Of a DNA stretch of 64,000 nucleotides, positions 10,330-22,194 are shown piece by piece (position 1 is the first letter of the stretch; each line of letters starts with the position of its first letter). The stretch spans positions 87,615,685 through 87,679,684 of the forward strand of contig OZ020598.1 in NCBI GenBank assembly GCA_963971535.1, read 5' to 3'. A program made the translations under genes and the position numbers. A model generated the notes under the pieces. That model saw nothing but the letters and a program-made list of their open reading frames with translations. It had not been told where the DNA came from and searched no databases. The stretch is from Notolepis coatsorum (Eukaryota > Chordata > Actinopteri > Aulopiformes > Paralepididae).

Positions 10330-10840
10330 TTGAAATTATAAATTGACTAATTGTGTGTGTGTGGTGGGGGTTGAGAGATATGTACGATCAGACCTATTGT
10401 GAAAGTAAATGAAGGTGAGGGATCCTAAAACAGATTTAATTAAAAACCAACCAGGGAAAACATTCCCAGGAAGCATGACATAAACATTACATAAAATATT
10501 TCAATGGCCTGTCAAAGAAAATTATAACTTTTTGATTTGATCTGTGAAAACACAGCAAAAATGCTACTATCACCAGTAGGACAATACAACTTCTCATCTG
10601 TTTTATATAGTTTTGTACATGGCATATTTTCACACTGCCAACAAAGTACTGGGTCCAGGTCCGTTGTCTTTTCGGAATGGATTTGGTGCCAGCTGTCATC
10701 TCTGTCCGTCTCTGTCATCGAAACTTGAGACCGAAAGTAGGCCTACTTAGCCACTCCCCTCCGGCAAAACTGTAATTTTTTCGCACAGCGTGGGAAATAA
10801 TACAGCTGGACTATCTAACAATAATTAACATATTCACAAG
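10330..10840. other. Unassigned stretch
   Basis: Only a short GT run near 10355 and ordinary AT-rich sequence are seen. Short open frames on both strands (10487-10728) overlap one another and show no recognisable domain. Confidence 0.4.
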
Positions 10841-10841
10841 T

Positions 10842-11586
10842 CAAGTTCTTTAGTTCAAGTTCTTTAATAGTTGTCATACAGAAGTACAGAATACTTTCAT
10901 ACAAAATGCTTCTTACTGTTACGCTCCAGAGACTGTGCTAGACAAGATAGTATCAAATAACATAATAACATAATATAGCATGAATTTAGAAGAAGAAAAT
11001 GAGGTCACAGTGTTCGGTATAGACATATGTACAATGTTCTGAGTTACCATATAATATACAATACACAATACTATGCAGTGTACTAATGTACAGTACTATC
11101 TAGTGCAAAGCAGAAATGGGATGAGGTACAATTTTAGGTACAATTTACAGTAAGGTGTACGAGTTGTAGTGCAATCCTTCATCCATAAATATAAAGTGTG
11201 GGGAGTGGGTGCTACAGTGTGTTTGTTTAAAGTGGGTGTGTGCTATAAGTGTGTGGAGTGGGTGCTACAGTGTGTTTGTTTAAAGTGAGTGTGTGCGTGT
11301 GGATGTGTGTGCTATGTGCGTTTGGTGGTTGTTGTTGTGTAGTGTTCATTCATTGTTCGTTTAGCAGCCTGATGGCCTGGGGGTAGAAGCTTCTTCTGAG
11401 TCTTTCTGTGCTCGCCTTGAGACTCCTGTATCGCTTGCCTGACCGCAGCAGTTCAAAGAGGCAGTTGTTCGGGTGACTGGAGTCTTTAATGATTCTCTTA
11501 GCCTTGCCCTTGCAACGCTTGTAGTAAATGTTCTGGAGGGTGGGGAGCCCCCCTCCAATTGTGCGTTCGGCTGAACGTGTCACTCG
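10842..11586 (-). mobile_element. Rex1-like LINE, 5'-truncated copy 2
   Basis: Longer sister of the copy at 5723-6297. Minus-strand frame 11350-11583 reads the last 77 residues of a Rex1/CR1-group reverse transcriptase: RSAERTIGGGLPTLQNIYY, KDSSHPNNCLFELLRSGKRY and RLRRSFYPQAIRLLN, then a stop. These match the end of the LINE at 28856-33628 in order and spacing (RSAERTTG, HHPNNSLFMLLRSGRR, FFPQAIRALN). The 3' UTR of about 500 bases ends in AACTTGA repeats at 10842-10870. Confidence 0.85.
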
Positions 11587-11589
11587 TCG

Positions 11590-12690
11590 GATTCAGTTTT
11601 GTAAATAAGGAGACAAATAACCAATACAAATGGCCAATATCTCAATTTCGACCTATTTCTGAATTACGTGACATTTTGCCATTTTCTGAGGAATCGTGAG
11701 CTAGACAGTGCTAAGTCACATATGTGCACCTGCATCGCAGCACTCTTGGAGCAGTTTGGGGGCTCTGTGCCTTGCTCAAAGGCATTTTGGAAGAGACAGG
11801 CATTGTAGATTTTACAACACACACACATCTTAATTGCACAATGTTACAGATAGGGCTGTATACTAACAGTAGCCAATGACAAACACCATGCACCCCTCTT
11901 GCACATGTCAAGTGTGTCTGGTATTGGATAAGGTCAGGGTTGTGATTAGGGAGCAGGTTGTTGCCCACTCACCAGGTTATAGGAAGTCCAAATGAGAAGT
12001 CAGCGCAGTGAGAATAGATCGATATGGTCGTGGGGGCCTTGTGTGAAAAGCTGTCTCACCACATTCTCCCTTCTAGTCTCCATTTTGTACATTAGAACAG
12101 ATGCAATAGAACATAAGTGATCCTTCAAAGATGGCGACCAGTGTTTGTCGCAACCCGTAGCGACCGCCCAACTTTTTTCACTCAAAAACGGGCACGCTAA
12201 ACCAAAGTCTATATGTGATGTTAATCTTGAGGTTAAATGTGACTTTTAACCTCTTAAGCCCGATGGGTCCGGTACCGAACCCAGAATGACATCACGCCAT
12301 AAATCCATCTCTACAGACTGTATGAATTAATGTTAAATAAACTTTCTTTCTCAAATGTAGCCAAGAATAAAGACCCTAACCCGGTCAAAACAGCAGTCAA
12401 AGTATATATTTTCAGCAATACGTTTGTTTACCAATAGGTTAAAGTGTTATTAGTGAAATATGAGTTTTGGAAATCTTCAGGAGGAAACCCTGGTATATAT
12501 ATATATATACATATATACATGACGACATTTCACCTCAGTTCTCTTGAGGCAGGTAATTTCCTTTCCCACAATGCAGCTGCAGTTTGGTCTCTTTTCCTCA
12601 CACCACACGTATCAGACGTGTTCCGGTGTAGGCCACGCACCAGTGATGACATTGACCTCAGTGCTGAGATGAGGGAGTTGCGGTGAGCCA
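11590..12690. other. Unassigned stretch
   Basis: No coding domain or clear repeat family. A short TATATA/CATATA run lies at 12493-12520. The phrase TTAAGCCCGATGGGTCCGG near 12255 could be one end of a TTAA-type element, but no partner end was found. Confidence 0.4.
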
Positions 12691-12764
12691 GCTTCACCCT
12701 CATTAGTAGCTAACACTCCCTGGCCAGCTGTCCTCTTCTTTCACTGAGTAAATGTGAAGAGGGG

Positions 12765-12931
12765 ATGACACACACATACACACACACACAGATGCACGCA
12801 CACGCACAGCACATACACATTCATGCTCACACACCAGCACACATACACACACGTATGCATGCGCGCTCAAGCACACCACGCGTGCACACATTAACCTACA
12901 CATTCTCACTCACACACACAGACACACATAA

Positions 12932-13006
<75 letters not shown>

Positions 13007-13026
13007 ACACACACACACACACACAG
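12765..13026. repeat. CA/TG microsatellite
   Basis: Imperfect CA dinucleotide array, purest at about 12940-13025. Its translations are artefacts of the repeat. Confidence 0.95.
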
Positions 13027-13330
13027 TAGCCTACTTCCTGTGAAATACCCCCCACACACGTTCTTCCTCTGTCCTTTTCCTTGACCTTGCTTCTTTATGT
13101 GAAGCTTGACCGTGTGCAGCCATACAAAGTGCAAGACAGGTCTCTGCTGCTGCTACCACTGCTGTGTCTGTGGGTCTATGGGCTCTGTGCTCATCTGCTG
13201 CTCTCATTAGGAAGCATAACACGATTTCAACTACCCCCTCCCATCCCAACCTTCCTCCTTAACATCAAATAAGGGCTGTGTGATGACGGCCTCGGCAACT
13301 TGAAGGGCCTTAATGACTGGACAATGTTTT

Positions 13331-13334
<4 letters not shown>

Positions 13335-13415
<81 letters not shown>

Positions 13416-13552
13416 TACACACACTCTCCCTCTCTTTCTATCACACTCTCCGTGTCTCTCTCTCTCACTCTCCCTCTGTCACTCACTCACTCGACTCTCT
13501 CCTCCCTCTCTCTCACACACGCACTTCTCTCTCTCTCTCTCTCTCTTGGAGG
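13335..13552. repeat. CT/GA microsatellite
   Basis: Pure CT run at about 13335-13408, then mixed CT and CA blocks to about 13550. Serine/leucine-rich frames here are not genes. Confidence 0.95.
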
Positions 13553-13760
13553 ACGTGCTGGTTTTGCTTCCTGTCATGCAGTATGTTGAGATGAGTGTTT
13601 ACAGACACAATAAAAGTAGGATTATGCTGTTGGCCGGATGGCATTCACAAGTACTGTGATCTAAATGATCTATTTGTATCAGTGAATCACATTCCAGTTC
13701 TTTGAAACGTGTTTTACAGGATTGTAAATCCGAATATAGATCTGCTTAAACAAGCATTGT

Positions 13761-13830
13761 AATAAGATATTCCTTTATTGATCCCCTTGGGGAAATTCAG
13801 GTGTCATAGCATGAGGGGGGGGGGGGGGGG
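13761..13830 (-). mobile_element. LINE 3' tail fragment plus G-run
   Basis: AATAAGATATTCCTTTATTG and ATCCCCTTGGGGAAATTCAG read on the minus strand as a 3' terminus with an AATAAA signal, a tail found on many fish non-LTR elements. A near-identical piece is at 42101-42143. A run of about 15 G follows at 13815-13830. The family was not assigned. Confidence 0.5.
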
Positions 13831-13839
13831 TACATGTAT

Positions 13840-14360
13840 GGACAGGAGTTCAGTTTAAATTAAAGGCAAAAGCCACACATAAAGGTTTTTCGTCTATTAT
13901 TGAAAGTAGCCAGAGTTAATAATAATGACGCTGTTTTGCCACATTCTGTTTTAATCCTGGGAACAGCAGACTGCTCCCCGATGACCTAAGACGTCTAGAG
14001 AGAAGTGAAGAAGGCACAGAAGGAACTGTAAGGAAAAGGAACGGATTTCACAAAGAAGCACTGGCCAACGCCGACCGTGGCACCACGTTCTGACTGGAGG
14101 TATCACTGTGCAATTTGACACCCAACAGGATAAATATACCCTCCAGAAAGTGGTAAGAATAACATCCGTCAGTTCCGTATTCCCAGGAGACCCACGTCAC
14201 CCGTATCACAGTGTGATCACCTGGTGTGACACCAAAGGCAGCCTCTGGTACCAGAGGCCAGAGAGCATCAGGTCCAGGATCCGTTTTATATTCTCTGTTC
14301 ATTGTCTCTACGTATAGCTGTGTGCATAGTTCATATAATATGTGACCACGACCAGCGACT
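13840..14360. other. Unassigned stretch
   Basis: No recognisable gene or repeat, apart from a chance minus-strand frame that runs on from the LINE fragment to the right. Confidence 0.35.
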
Positions 14361-14364
14361 GTGA

Positions 14365-14765
14365 CCAAGATCGTCCATCTTATTCTCCAGCGAACGGACG
14401 TTTGGGAGCAGAATTGAGGGGATCGCCGGCCGGTAAGGAGAACTTTTCAGTCTCTTCCTAATTCCACTTCTGCGTCCTCTATGTTTCCCTTTAATCACAC
14501 CGCAATTGTCTCTGTTGTTGTTGTCTCGTTGAATCTCCGGTGGCCAGTTTTGGCAAAAAGTGTTGTTAAACCCGTCTTTCAGGCCGGAGTTTAAGTCCAT
14601 CAGTGACTGGCGATCATATTTCGTCCATGCCAGCATAGTTTCTATAAAAAAAGTACTAGAAATAAACACAATAACAAAAAGAACGCACAATCGTCGCGGA
14701 ACTGAGCAGACGGCGACTAGCCTTGACCGCGCCATCAGACAGGAGTCTTTACAACATGCCATAGT
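14365..14765 (-). mobile_element. Rex1-like LINE, 5' coding fragment
   Basis: The minus-strand frame from 14762 matches the start of the LINE at 28899: a hydrophobic segment (CVLFVIVFISSTFFIET), YDRQSLMDLNSGLKDGF, a basic stretch (KGKHRGRRSGIRKRLK), then YRPAIPSILLPNVRSLENK, which opens the endonuclease domain. The match stops near MDDL at about 14370, so the endonuclease core and the reverse transcriptase are missing. Confidence 0.82.
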
Positions 14766-14779
14766 GAACCTATAGTTGT

Positions 14780-15590
14780 TGATATACCTACATTATGAAA
14801 AACACACTGACCACTCTACAATTATAGTTAAGATGATAGGAATGATTCTGCCCACACAGACAAACACACTGACTGACCTCCAATTACAGTTATTAGCATT
14901 ATCATTAGAATGCTAACGCTAGATGCTAGAATGATTCTGCCAATGCTTCTTCTATACCCCAGCTCTGCTTTGTGCTTGGAACCTGAGTGCCACCTAGTGG
15001 CTAAGACTTCCGGCCGTGCTTCATGCAGGGAGCTCTACTTTAATTTGTCTATGAGATTTGTGCTCTACTGAGTGCACCTTTCTAGTTTACATTTGGAACA
15101 ATAATCGGGCCTTTGGGAGCAGATGATGATGTTTGGCCCTACTGATCTGTTGGATAACTAAACAAGACAGCCATGACACTCACACATGCGTGTTTCAACA
15201 GCGGGGAGTCAGTCAGCCAGCCAGTCAGTCAGTCAATTAGGGACATCCGCTATTGTAGGCCGGCCCTTCGGGTCAGACAAAGAGAAAAAGCAATTATTGC
15301 ACTCCAGGCGACTACCCTCTTAACACACCTGGTCCATATTTAAACAGCTAAGTTTAGACTCGCAATGCCTCCCATTGGAATTACAGTGATACAAATAAAC
15401 GTAATGGAAGTCCTGAGTGGAGGTTGGCAGTCTGTAAGAAGTCTGAGGCAATCTGATTGTATAGTAAGAATACTTGATTCACTCTTGGATCAGAGTGCCA
15501 CTGCCAACTTCCACTTAATGACTTCCATTAAGCTGGACAGCCTCTGTATCTTATCTTATACTAAGTGCCCTGTCCTTAAAGAGCAGCTGG
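14780..15590. other. Unassigned stretch
   Basis: A short direct repeat of CAGACAAACACACTGACTGA-like sequence near 14810-14880 and a CAGT run near 15210. No gene or element recognised. Confidence 0.35.
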
Positions 15591-15597
15591 CTTTTAC

Positions 15598-15979
15598 TTC
15601 AATATTACCATCATGTGACCCAGTGCAGCACTCCCATGTCTTCTTCAATATGACCATCATGTGACCCAGTGCAGCACTCCCAATGTCTTCTTCAATATGA
15701 CCATCATGTGTGTGACCCAGTGCAGCACTCCAATGTCTTCTTCAGTATGACCATCATGTGACCCAGTGCAGCACTCCCATGTCTTCTTCAATATGACCAT
15801 CATGTGACCCAGTGCAGCACTCCCATGTCTTCTTCAATATGACCATCATGTGACCCAGTGCAGCACTCCAATGTCTTCTTCAATATGACCATCATGTGTG
15901 TGACCCAGTGCAGCACTCCCAATGTCTTCTTCAATATGACCATCATGTGACCCAGTGCAGCACTCCCATGTTTTCTTCA
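15598..15979. repeat. Minisatellite, 8 units of 46-51 bp
   Basis: Eight tandem copies built on CAATATGACCATCATGTGAC, CCAGTGCAGCACTCCCA and TGTCTTCTT. Units 3 and 7 carry an extra GTGT after CATGTG, and several units vary at the CCCAT/CCAAT/CCCAAT position, hinting at a four-unit higher-order period. Confidence 0.93.
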
Positions 15980-15984
15980 TAAAC

Positions 15985-18220
15985 AAATCTACTTAAGCAA
16001 CACAGAATAATGACAAATACATCTGCAGCTAAGCCATGCTATTGCATAGAAATCTTACATGTGTTTCCTTGTTTAGTCATTGCAAAACAAAATGTGTTTA
16101 TCTGACTGTTGTAAGCCTTTCATAACTATTGTGGTTGCAAAAAACAGGTTGCAATGAAATAGCAGGTGATTATCATTAAATGACAATCATGGGCATGGAA
16201 ATACTATGAACTGAACACGCAAGATGCCTTGTAAATCACATGTTTCTAGATATTACTAGCAGTTTTAACCTTGAGAAATACATGTAATGAGATTGCATGA
16301 AGATGTGCCAAAGAGATATTCAGAGACAATTTGCTGCATTGTTGTCAAAATGACTCTTAAATCTCCTACATATTAACAGCATGTTGGCTAAGCCATTATT
16401 TTCCTATGGGGAGAACTTTACTACAGAGCGCTGCTGCTCAAAGGTCAAATTCGACCTTGGTTGCCACTGACCTTGCAAAGCTCAGGAGACCAAGGATGCT
16501 TTACAAAGCAACAGAAAGATAAATAAAATGGGAGCCATCAGCACAGATAATAGAGAATAGCTAATGAAAGCATTAAAAAGGTGCTCAGTGGAGTCATTTC
16601 ATCAGAGCTCCTACTTGTGTTTGGAAAGCAATATTCCACAGTGGGAGCAATTTTACAAAACTTTTCAAAGTCCTCGAGTGTATCTCTGGTTTTAGCCGAT
16701 AAGCAAGTCAGAGAGGTCAGAGGTCAGAGAATGATCGCAAGTTATTTTCCGCCGCTCACCTGTGGCTCGTTTGAGTTCCTAGACAGACCACACGGGGCAC
16801 TGTTATTAAATATGAATCACTCCCATTAAAACGACATGAGGGCACAGCATGCAAACAAAGGCAGGTCTCCGCCACAGGCACAAAGTGAGCTCTGTGTTTC
16901 ACGGGACAACTGGTTAAGTACTGATTAAGTCAGTAACACTTGGCTTCATGGGGTATAAACAGCTCTTACAGAACAGTATTTCCATAATTTTCTGGTTGCT
17001 ACGATGATTGTAGTGACCAAAGAAATGATATTACCATAATTATCATGATTTATATTGTACTGTAGTCTACACAACATCCTGTAGTGGACTGGATTCCATG
17101 CATTGGGCGTGATATAGGGTTGGTACCACGCGTTTTTAAATCCATGTGGATGGAGATGATGGAGTCATTGTCCCTTTGGTGATTGGTCAATGTCACAGTC
17201 ACACACTGCTTTTGGCATAATTATTGTCATGCCAGTACAAATATCAACCCTGTCAGTTCCTCCGATGTCAATTCCTTGTTACTGGTCGAAACAGTTATTT
17301 TTTTCACTGGGAAAAACACGCATGTTTGCCTCCAGTCTTTGGAAAATAAGTGGGAAAAAAGCTGGGAGCAAGTTTCTCAAATTTGTGTTGTTCCCAAATA
17401 GACCCAGGGATATTGAAAATTACGACACAATTTGTTACCCTAATGGGATCCGTGTCTCGTTCAATCTGATACAGCAATGCAGATCATGACATTTGATTGA
17501 AGTTTGCGTTACCATTTTAATCGCTCAAATCTGCGGTCTGCACTTAGGAGAGCCGTCAGGTGCTGCTTGCATGAGCCAGAAACCCTGAACGGCATATAAC
17601 ATTTCAACGACTCAGTCGAGGATAGTCAGAAATCTAGACATGTTCTCATCGTAGACATCATATCACCCAAGTCCTATATCCACTTGTTCAGCTTAAGTTC
17701 AGTTGCTGTCTCGGATGACATGGCGCTAATAATTCCCAAAAATAATGAGTGATCGTTGGTATGGCTGCTATCTTTATCTGTTTTGTATGTTATCCTATGT
17801 AACCTTCTGTTCTCTGACCCTTCACCTCCTGACCAGGGTCACACTTGCAGATGTTAATTATGGTCATTTTGTACCATCTTGTGGCAACAAATGCACATTG
17901 CACAGCGACCAGAATAACAACAAAACTAGACGTATTTGTTTACTTTGACCCCCAGCTGACATTATTCCCCCCCTGACTTCCAAATCCACTGACTTCCTTT
18001 CAGTGCTTCTTAAACAACTAATGTACTGCCTTTCGCAAACTCCGCCCACAAACCCCCTACTTCTATCGGACAAACCCTAGCTTTCCATCCTCGCTGTCCA
18101 GTTTCTGCTACCAAATCTGCATATCTAAGCTTTTTCCTTTGATAAGCCACCTCCACTGAAACTATCCGCTGACTAGCAGAACATAGGACTAGGATAGGTC
18201 TCGGTTAGTGCTTCTTCTTC
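15985..18220. other. Unassigned stretch
   Basis: About 2.2 kb without a supported gene. Short frames (for example 16581-16829, 17190-17489) show no domain. It may be unique intergenic DNA or very old repeats. Confidence 0.35.
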
Positions 18221-18224
18221 TTTC

Positions 18225-18545
18225 ATGTGACGTCAGAGGTCTAACTCCGTATCTTGTAGCTACTGTATGCCCTTAACTCTGGTCCCACATCAAAGAGGCT
18301 GGCTTCCGAGGGTGGTTTGTATAGGGGGCAGATGGTCAGGATGTGGTCAACAGTCTGCTCAGGGTCTCCACACTCACATGCAGCGCTGTCTGCCAGGCCC
18401 CACTTCTTTAATGATGCTTTAAAGCGACCAACCCCAGATCTTAAACGGTTCAGCAGAACCCATTGTCGGCGTGGAAGATTGTCTCCTGTGGCGCCATCTC
18501 CTGGATCCCAGATGTAGTGGTGGATACGGGTTGGCCCAACTATCT
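18225..18545 (-). mobile_element. Non-LTR retrotransposon C-terminal fragment
   Basis: The minus strand from about 18540 reads VGPTRIHHYIWDPGDG, then RRQWVLLNRLRSGVGRFKAS, KKWGLADSAACECGD and EQTVDHILTICPLYKPP. The pattern NRLRxGxGR, KWGL, CxCG, then DHxLxxCP is the zinc-binding C-terminal region found after the reverse transcriptase of several animal LINE groups. Only this end is preserved; no catalytic motif is visible. The clade is uncertain. Confidence 0.62.
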
Positions 18546-18549
18546 CTCA

Positions 18550-19115
18550 TGGAACGACATGTTTTCCTCCCAAATCTACCTGCATCTCCCAATCAGTAGC
18601 TCCTTTTAGGTGGCCTGACTCATGCTTGGCCAAAAACCTACATTTCTCTCTCACAGACAATGACTGCACCCTCTACCCGATTACTTTCTGAATTCACCTG
18701 TACACGTCTGCTTTCAATTCCTGCTGCTAAGCTTTTGAAAACCTGTTCCCATGTATACCAGCCTTGAGAAAGACTAGTCTAGACATAGCCTGACAGAATA
18801 TGCCTCAACGTTGCCATTTCAGGAATTGTATATGATTTTCTTCCATACTCCACACGTCCCTCCAGCTCAGCTTCCTCTTCTCTACACTTTCCCAGTTCAT
18901 CCACTGTCCTGCTTAACCTGAGCCACAGCCTTTGTACACCTCACTACTTCCTCTTGTCGCCGTACCTGCTACCAGCTTCCTCCTTTTTGTGGGACCTGCT
19001 TTGCTCCATACTGGCTTCCGTGAGCTGAGCCCTAGGCCCCCCTGGCCTTGTTGCACCTTACCTACAATGTCTGTATGCCTAAGAGCTGCCTTTGCTACCT
19101 GTACTGCCGACTTGG
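18550..19115. other. Unassigned stretch
   Basis: Pyrimidine-rich sequence with no recognisable domain or repeat. Confidence 0.35.
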
Positions 19116-19121
19116 GTTTAT

Positions 19122-19237
<116 letters not shown>

Positions 19238-19329
19238 ATGTACTAAGAGTACAATTGAATTAACACTTCCATTTTTCATGACATACATATATGGTTCTCA
19301 GAGTTGAACAAATCCTTTCTGCTTTGCCC

Positions 19330-19845
19330 TTAGCAATGTACGTCAGTCTTTCCGGACCGATCCAGTCTATAAGTTCCTTTATCCACATTCTCAGTGTCGG
19401 AGCATCCATATACCTTTCCAACATAGTGCAATAGCTCTCCTGGCCTGGAGGAGCCCAAAGTCCAGAAGTTTAGTCCGTCTCTGAGTTTGTACAAAGTTAT
19501 GTTAAGGGTATGTTCCAAGTATACAAAGTTAAAATGCTTTAAGACCTTCTTCCAAAAGTTTTGTATCTCTGGGCACTCCCACAGACAGTGGAACAAAGTA
19601 CCCTTCTGGTCGCAACATTTAGAACAAACATCTGGAATACTGGCAGACATACGATGGAGTTATTTACATTCTCATTAACTACTTTATTGGAACAATTTAA
19701 ACCTTGTGTTGGTTGTTTGCTTTTGTGCTTTTAAACATGCATTATTCCAATTCCAATCTTCCTCATGAATGTCTTTTTGCATATCTGTTTTCCAGGCTTC
19801 CAATTTATCTAGTGATGATTCCTTACTATACGTAACTAATATGGG
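19330..19845 (-). mobile_element. L1-type LINE, ORF2 C-terminal fragment
   Basis: Minus-strand pieces: near 19780-19830 SLDKLEAWKTDMQKDIHEED, then near 19560-19620 CSKCCDQKGTLFHCLWECPE followed by IQNFWKKVLKHF. The CxxC, GTLFH, W-C and FW spacing is the zinc-binding end of L1/Tx1 ORF2 proteins of fish. A stop and a frame change separate the two pieces. Endonuclease and reverse transcriptase are absent. Confidence 0.75.
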
Positions 19846-20470
19846 TAACACTTTATAATAACACTCAGTTATAAGACCTTTATAAGGTATTTGTAGATAA
19901 TGAACTAATCATGAACAAATAATTTATATACATTCGCAGATTATTATTAAATCATTCATAACTATATTTGTATATAATTTACAAATTAGTTCTACATTAC
20001 TTATAATTCATTATCAACATTGTTTGTACTTGATTTGTTCATTATTAAATAATGTTGTTTAATGTGTAGTAACACATTTGTAGATGCTTTGAAAAATGGA
20101 TATGAAAAAACGACTATACTGTACCTCCATTTATCTGTTCATGTTCAACAAATGATTTGTCAAGACATTCATAAAACATCTATAAATCATTTGCAGATGC
20201 TATTGTGTGCCCTAATCTAAAGTGAAGCCTATTCATCATTAACAGATGTCTAATAGTTTGTTTATTTGTGGACTTTTATGCATACACACAAAGCAATTAC
20301 CAGACTTGTCTTTGCATGTTTAACAAATGATTTGTTAAGACATTCATAAAACATCTATAAATCATTTTCAGATGCTATTGTGTGCCGTGCCCTAATCTGA
20401 AGTGAAGCCTATTCATCATTAACAAATGTCTAATACAGTTAATTATTTGTTAACTTTTTCATCACCTGTT
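19846..20470. repeat. AT-rich repeat with internal duplication
   Basis: Begins GGGTAACACTTTATAATAAC, a start seen in many fish interspersed repeats. Internally, about 110 bases at 20147-20255 recur at 20322-20435 with few changes (both start AACAAATGATTTGT and include GATGCTATTGTGTGCC). A DNA-transposon derivative is likely, but no terminal repeat or target duplication was identified. Confidence 0.5.
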
Positions 20471-20935
20471 ACAAATGTTGTAGACAGCTTTCGGATACAC
20501 CCTTCTTTGTGACATCAAACAGTGACAGAATTAGGACTATAGATAAATGCAATTTTGTTAACATATAAAATACATGTGCATGACATATAGTGTAACATGG
20601 GGGGGGACTAGGACCCAGGAGTACCCTGGCCAGGTTGTATGTTGAAGTCTCACGCGAGTGAGACTTGACTTCATGTTTGTTGCCGTCTGTTTGAATGGAA
20701 ACACGATATATTAGCAGAGCCAAGTTATTCGTGCTGCCCCACGTTTTTATTAAGGTATGAGCAGGCTAAAAAAAACGTTTGTTGGTAAATCTATTCCATA
20801 ATTTCCGACCTACAACTCTTGTTGTGTAGACGTACTTGATGTTGTGGGCGCTAACGTTACATTTGTATTATGTGTTTGTTCCTAATGTGTGCTCAGTATA
20901 TTGCAGTATGTGATGATGACATGACACACAAGGGT

Positions 20936-20999
20936 AATAATTATTTGTATTTTCAGGCTGTATCGGCGCCTATACAGCCTGAAAATACAAATAATTATT
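20936..20999. repeat. Perfect 28-bp hairpin
   Basis: Left arm 20936-20963 and right arm 20972-20999 are exact reverse complements (left starts AATAATTATTTGTATTTTCA) around an 8-base loop CGGCGCCT. A further AAATAATTATT copy follows. It could be a tiny foldback element; no target duplication is clear. Confidence 0.9.
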
Positions 21000-21229
21000 T
21001 GTACAAATAATTATTCTCCTTTTACTTCTCTAATTGGTGGGAGGTGCATCCACCTTGAGGCTCTAATAATTACTGCCATTGCCATTGTGAATGCTAGTGG
21101 GGGAAATAGTGCACCATGCCATTGCCATAATGCCTATCTCTAGTCTCTGCTATGCTGTCACCCCTGGCACTCAAGGAAAGGATATCAAAAGCACTCCAAA
21201 TAAGTATGTGGTACCAAACCAAACACATT

Positions 21230-22190
21230 GCGGGGGCTAAAAATACTCTTTTCTCTATCTTGGTTACCTGAATCTGGTGCCATAATTGCTAGTGTGTTCT
21301 ATGCGCCCTGCAAATCCTGGGCTTCCAGCACTGTGGTATCTATTAAACTATTCCTCTCTAAATAATTTGTTAGTCTCTGTGCCACTATACTAAAAGGAAA
21401 TCTTACCTTCTACATTCAGGAGGGATATGGTCAGAAACTGGCTAAAAACTGAGGACTCTGGCGGCTGGGTGGCGCAGCGGACAAGGCAATCGTCACCAAC
21501 GCAAGAGACACTGGTATCGAATCCAGCTGTCAGCATTGCTTCCGGCTTGGCCGGCCGTCATACTGGCTCGATTGGCAGAGTCAGCGGGAGGGAAGCCGGT
21601 GGGTAGGTCTGGGTCGTTGTGGACAGCGACTCCTACAGTTCGGTCGGGGCGCACAGCGAGGGAAGGATCTAAGAGAGGTAGTGTGACCTTCCACATGTTA
21701 CACTCTCTCAGTGAGAGTCCGCGCTGCCAGGTGAAAAGAAGTGGTGGGCTGGCTACACATGTGTCGGAGGAAGCATGTGATAGTCTCCGCCCTCCCAGAC
21801 TGACGGTAGGGGTAGAGTGCACAACGACCAGGAAGGGGATTGGGAATTGGCATATGACTAACATTGGGAGGGGAGAAAAACAGAAAAAAGAAGAAGGAAA
21901 AAGATAATAAAAAAAACAAAGAAAAACTGAGGACTCTTTCTCCTTGGTAGTTAGGATTCCCCCTACTCTACACCAAGCTCTTAGTATAACCTGTTCATCC
22001 CATACTACTTTCAATAGCCTCCCTGTATCTGTCTTTTTAAAATGTTCCTCTACATCTTGCTTTGAGTTGCCTTCCCTTTCCTTTGCTGAACATCCAAAAT
22101 TAAATGGACCCCTATAAAATGCTGTCCTGACTCTTTCTTCTTTCTCTTCCTCTTCAGTTGTTCTGCCCTCTTTGTTCAAATGTTTCTAAT
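21230..22190 (-). mobile_element. L1/Tx1-like LINE, decayed ORF2 fragment
   Basis: Minus-strand traces of L1/Tx1 ORF2. The part left of the SINE (about 21270-21420) reads LNVEGKISF followed by pieces resembling the run after that motif in such proteins (GCLEHTS-like). The part right of it (about 21940-22180) is rich in charged residues and includes VVWDEQVILRAWCRVGGI. Several frame changes and stops are evident. Assignment rests on the NVEGKIFF-type motif, so it is moderate. Confidence 0.5.
21460..21921 (+). mobile_element. tRNA-derived SINE, copy 2
   Basis: 462 bases starting GGCGGCTGGGTGGCGCAGCG (A-box TGGCGCAGCGG) with B-box-like GGTATCGAATCCAG, and ending in an A/G-rich tail. Flanked by a perfect 16-base duplication AAAAACTGAGGACTCT at 21444-21459 and 21922-21937, proof of target-primed insertion. 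It splits an L1-like LINE fragment. Confidence 0.92.
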
Positions 22191-22194
22191 TCCA

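Noticed and set aside
12250-12440. piggyBac-type element starting TTAAGCCCGATGGG
   Set aside because: No matching inverted end or second TTAA could be found.
13300-13659. Ser/Leu-rich open frames; similar cases at 26105-26362 and 43494-43745
   Set aside because: Translations of CT or GA microsatellites, present in several frames at once.
15365-15664. 99-codon open frame
   Set aside because: No domain, and its end is minisatellite sequence.
15598-15979. CRISPR-like array
   Set aside because: Units are directly tandem with no unique spacers, in a vertebrate genome; it is a minisatellite.
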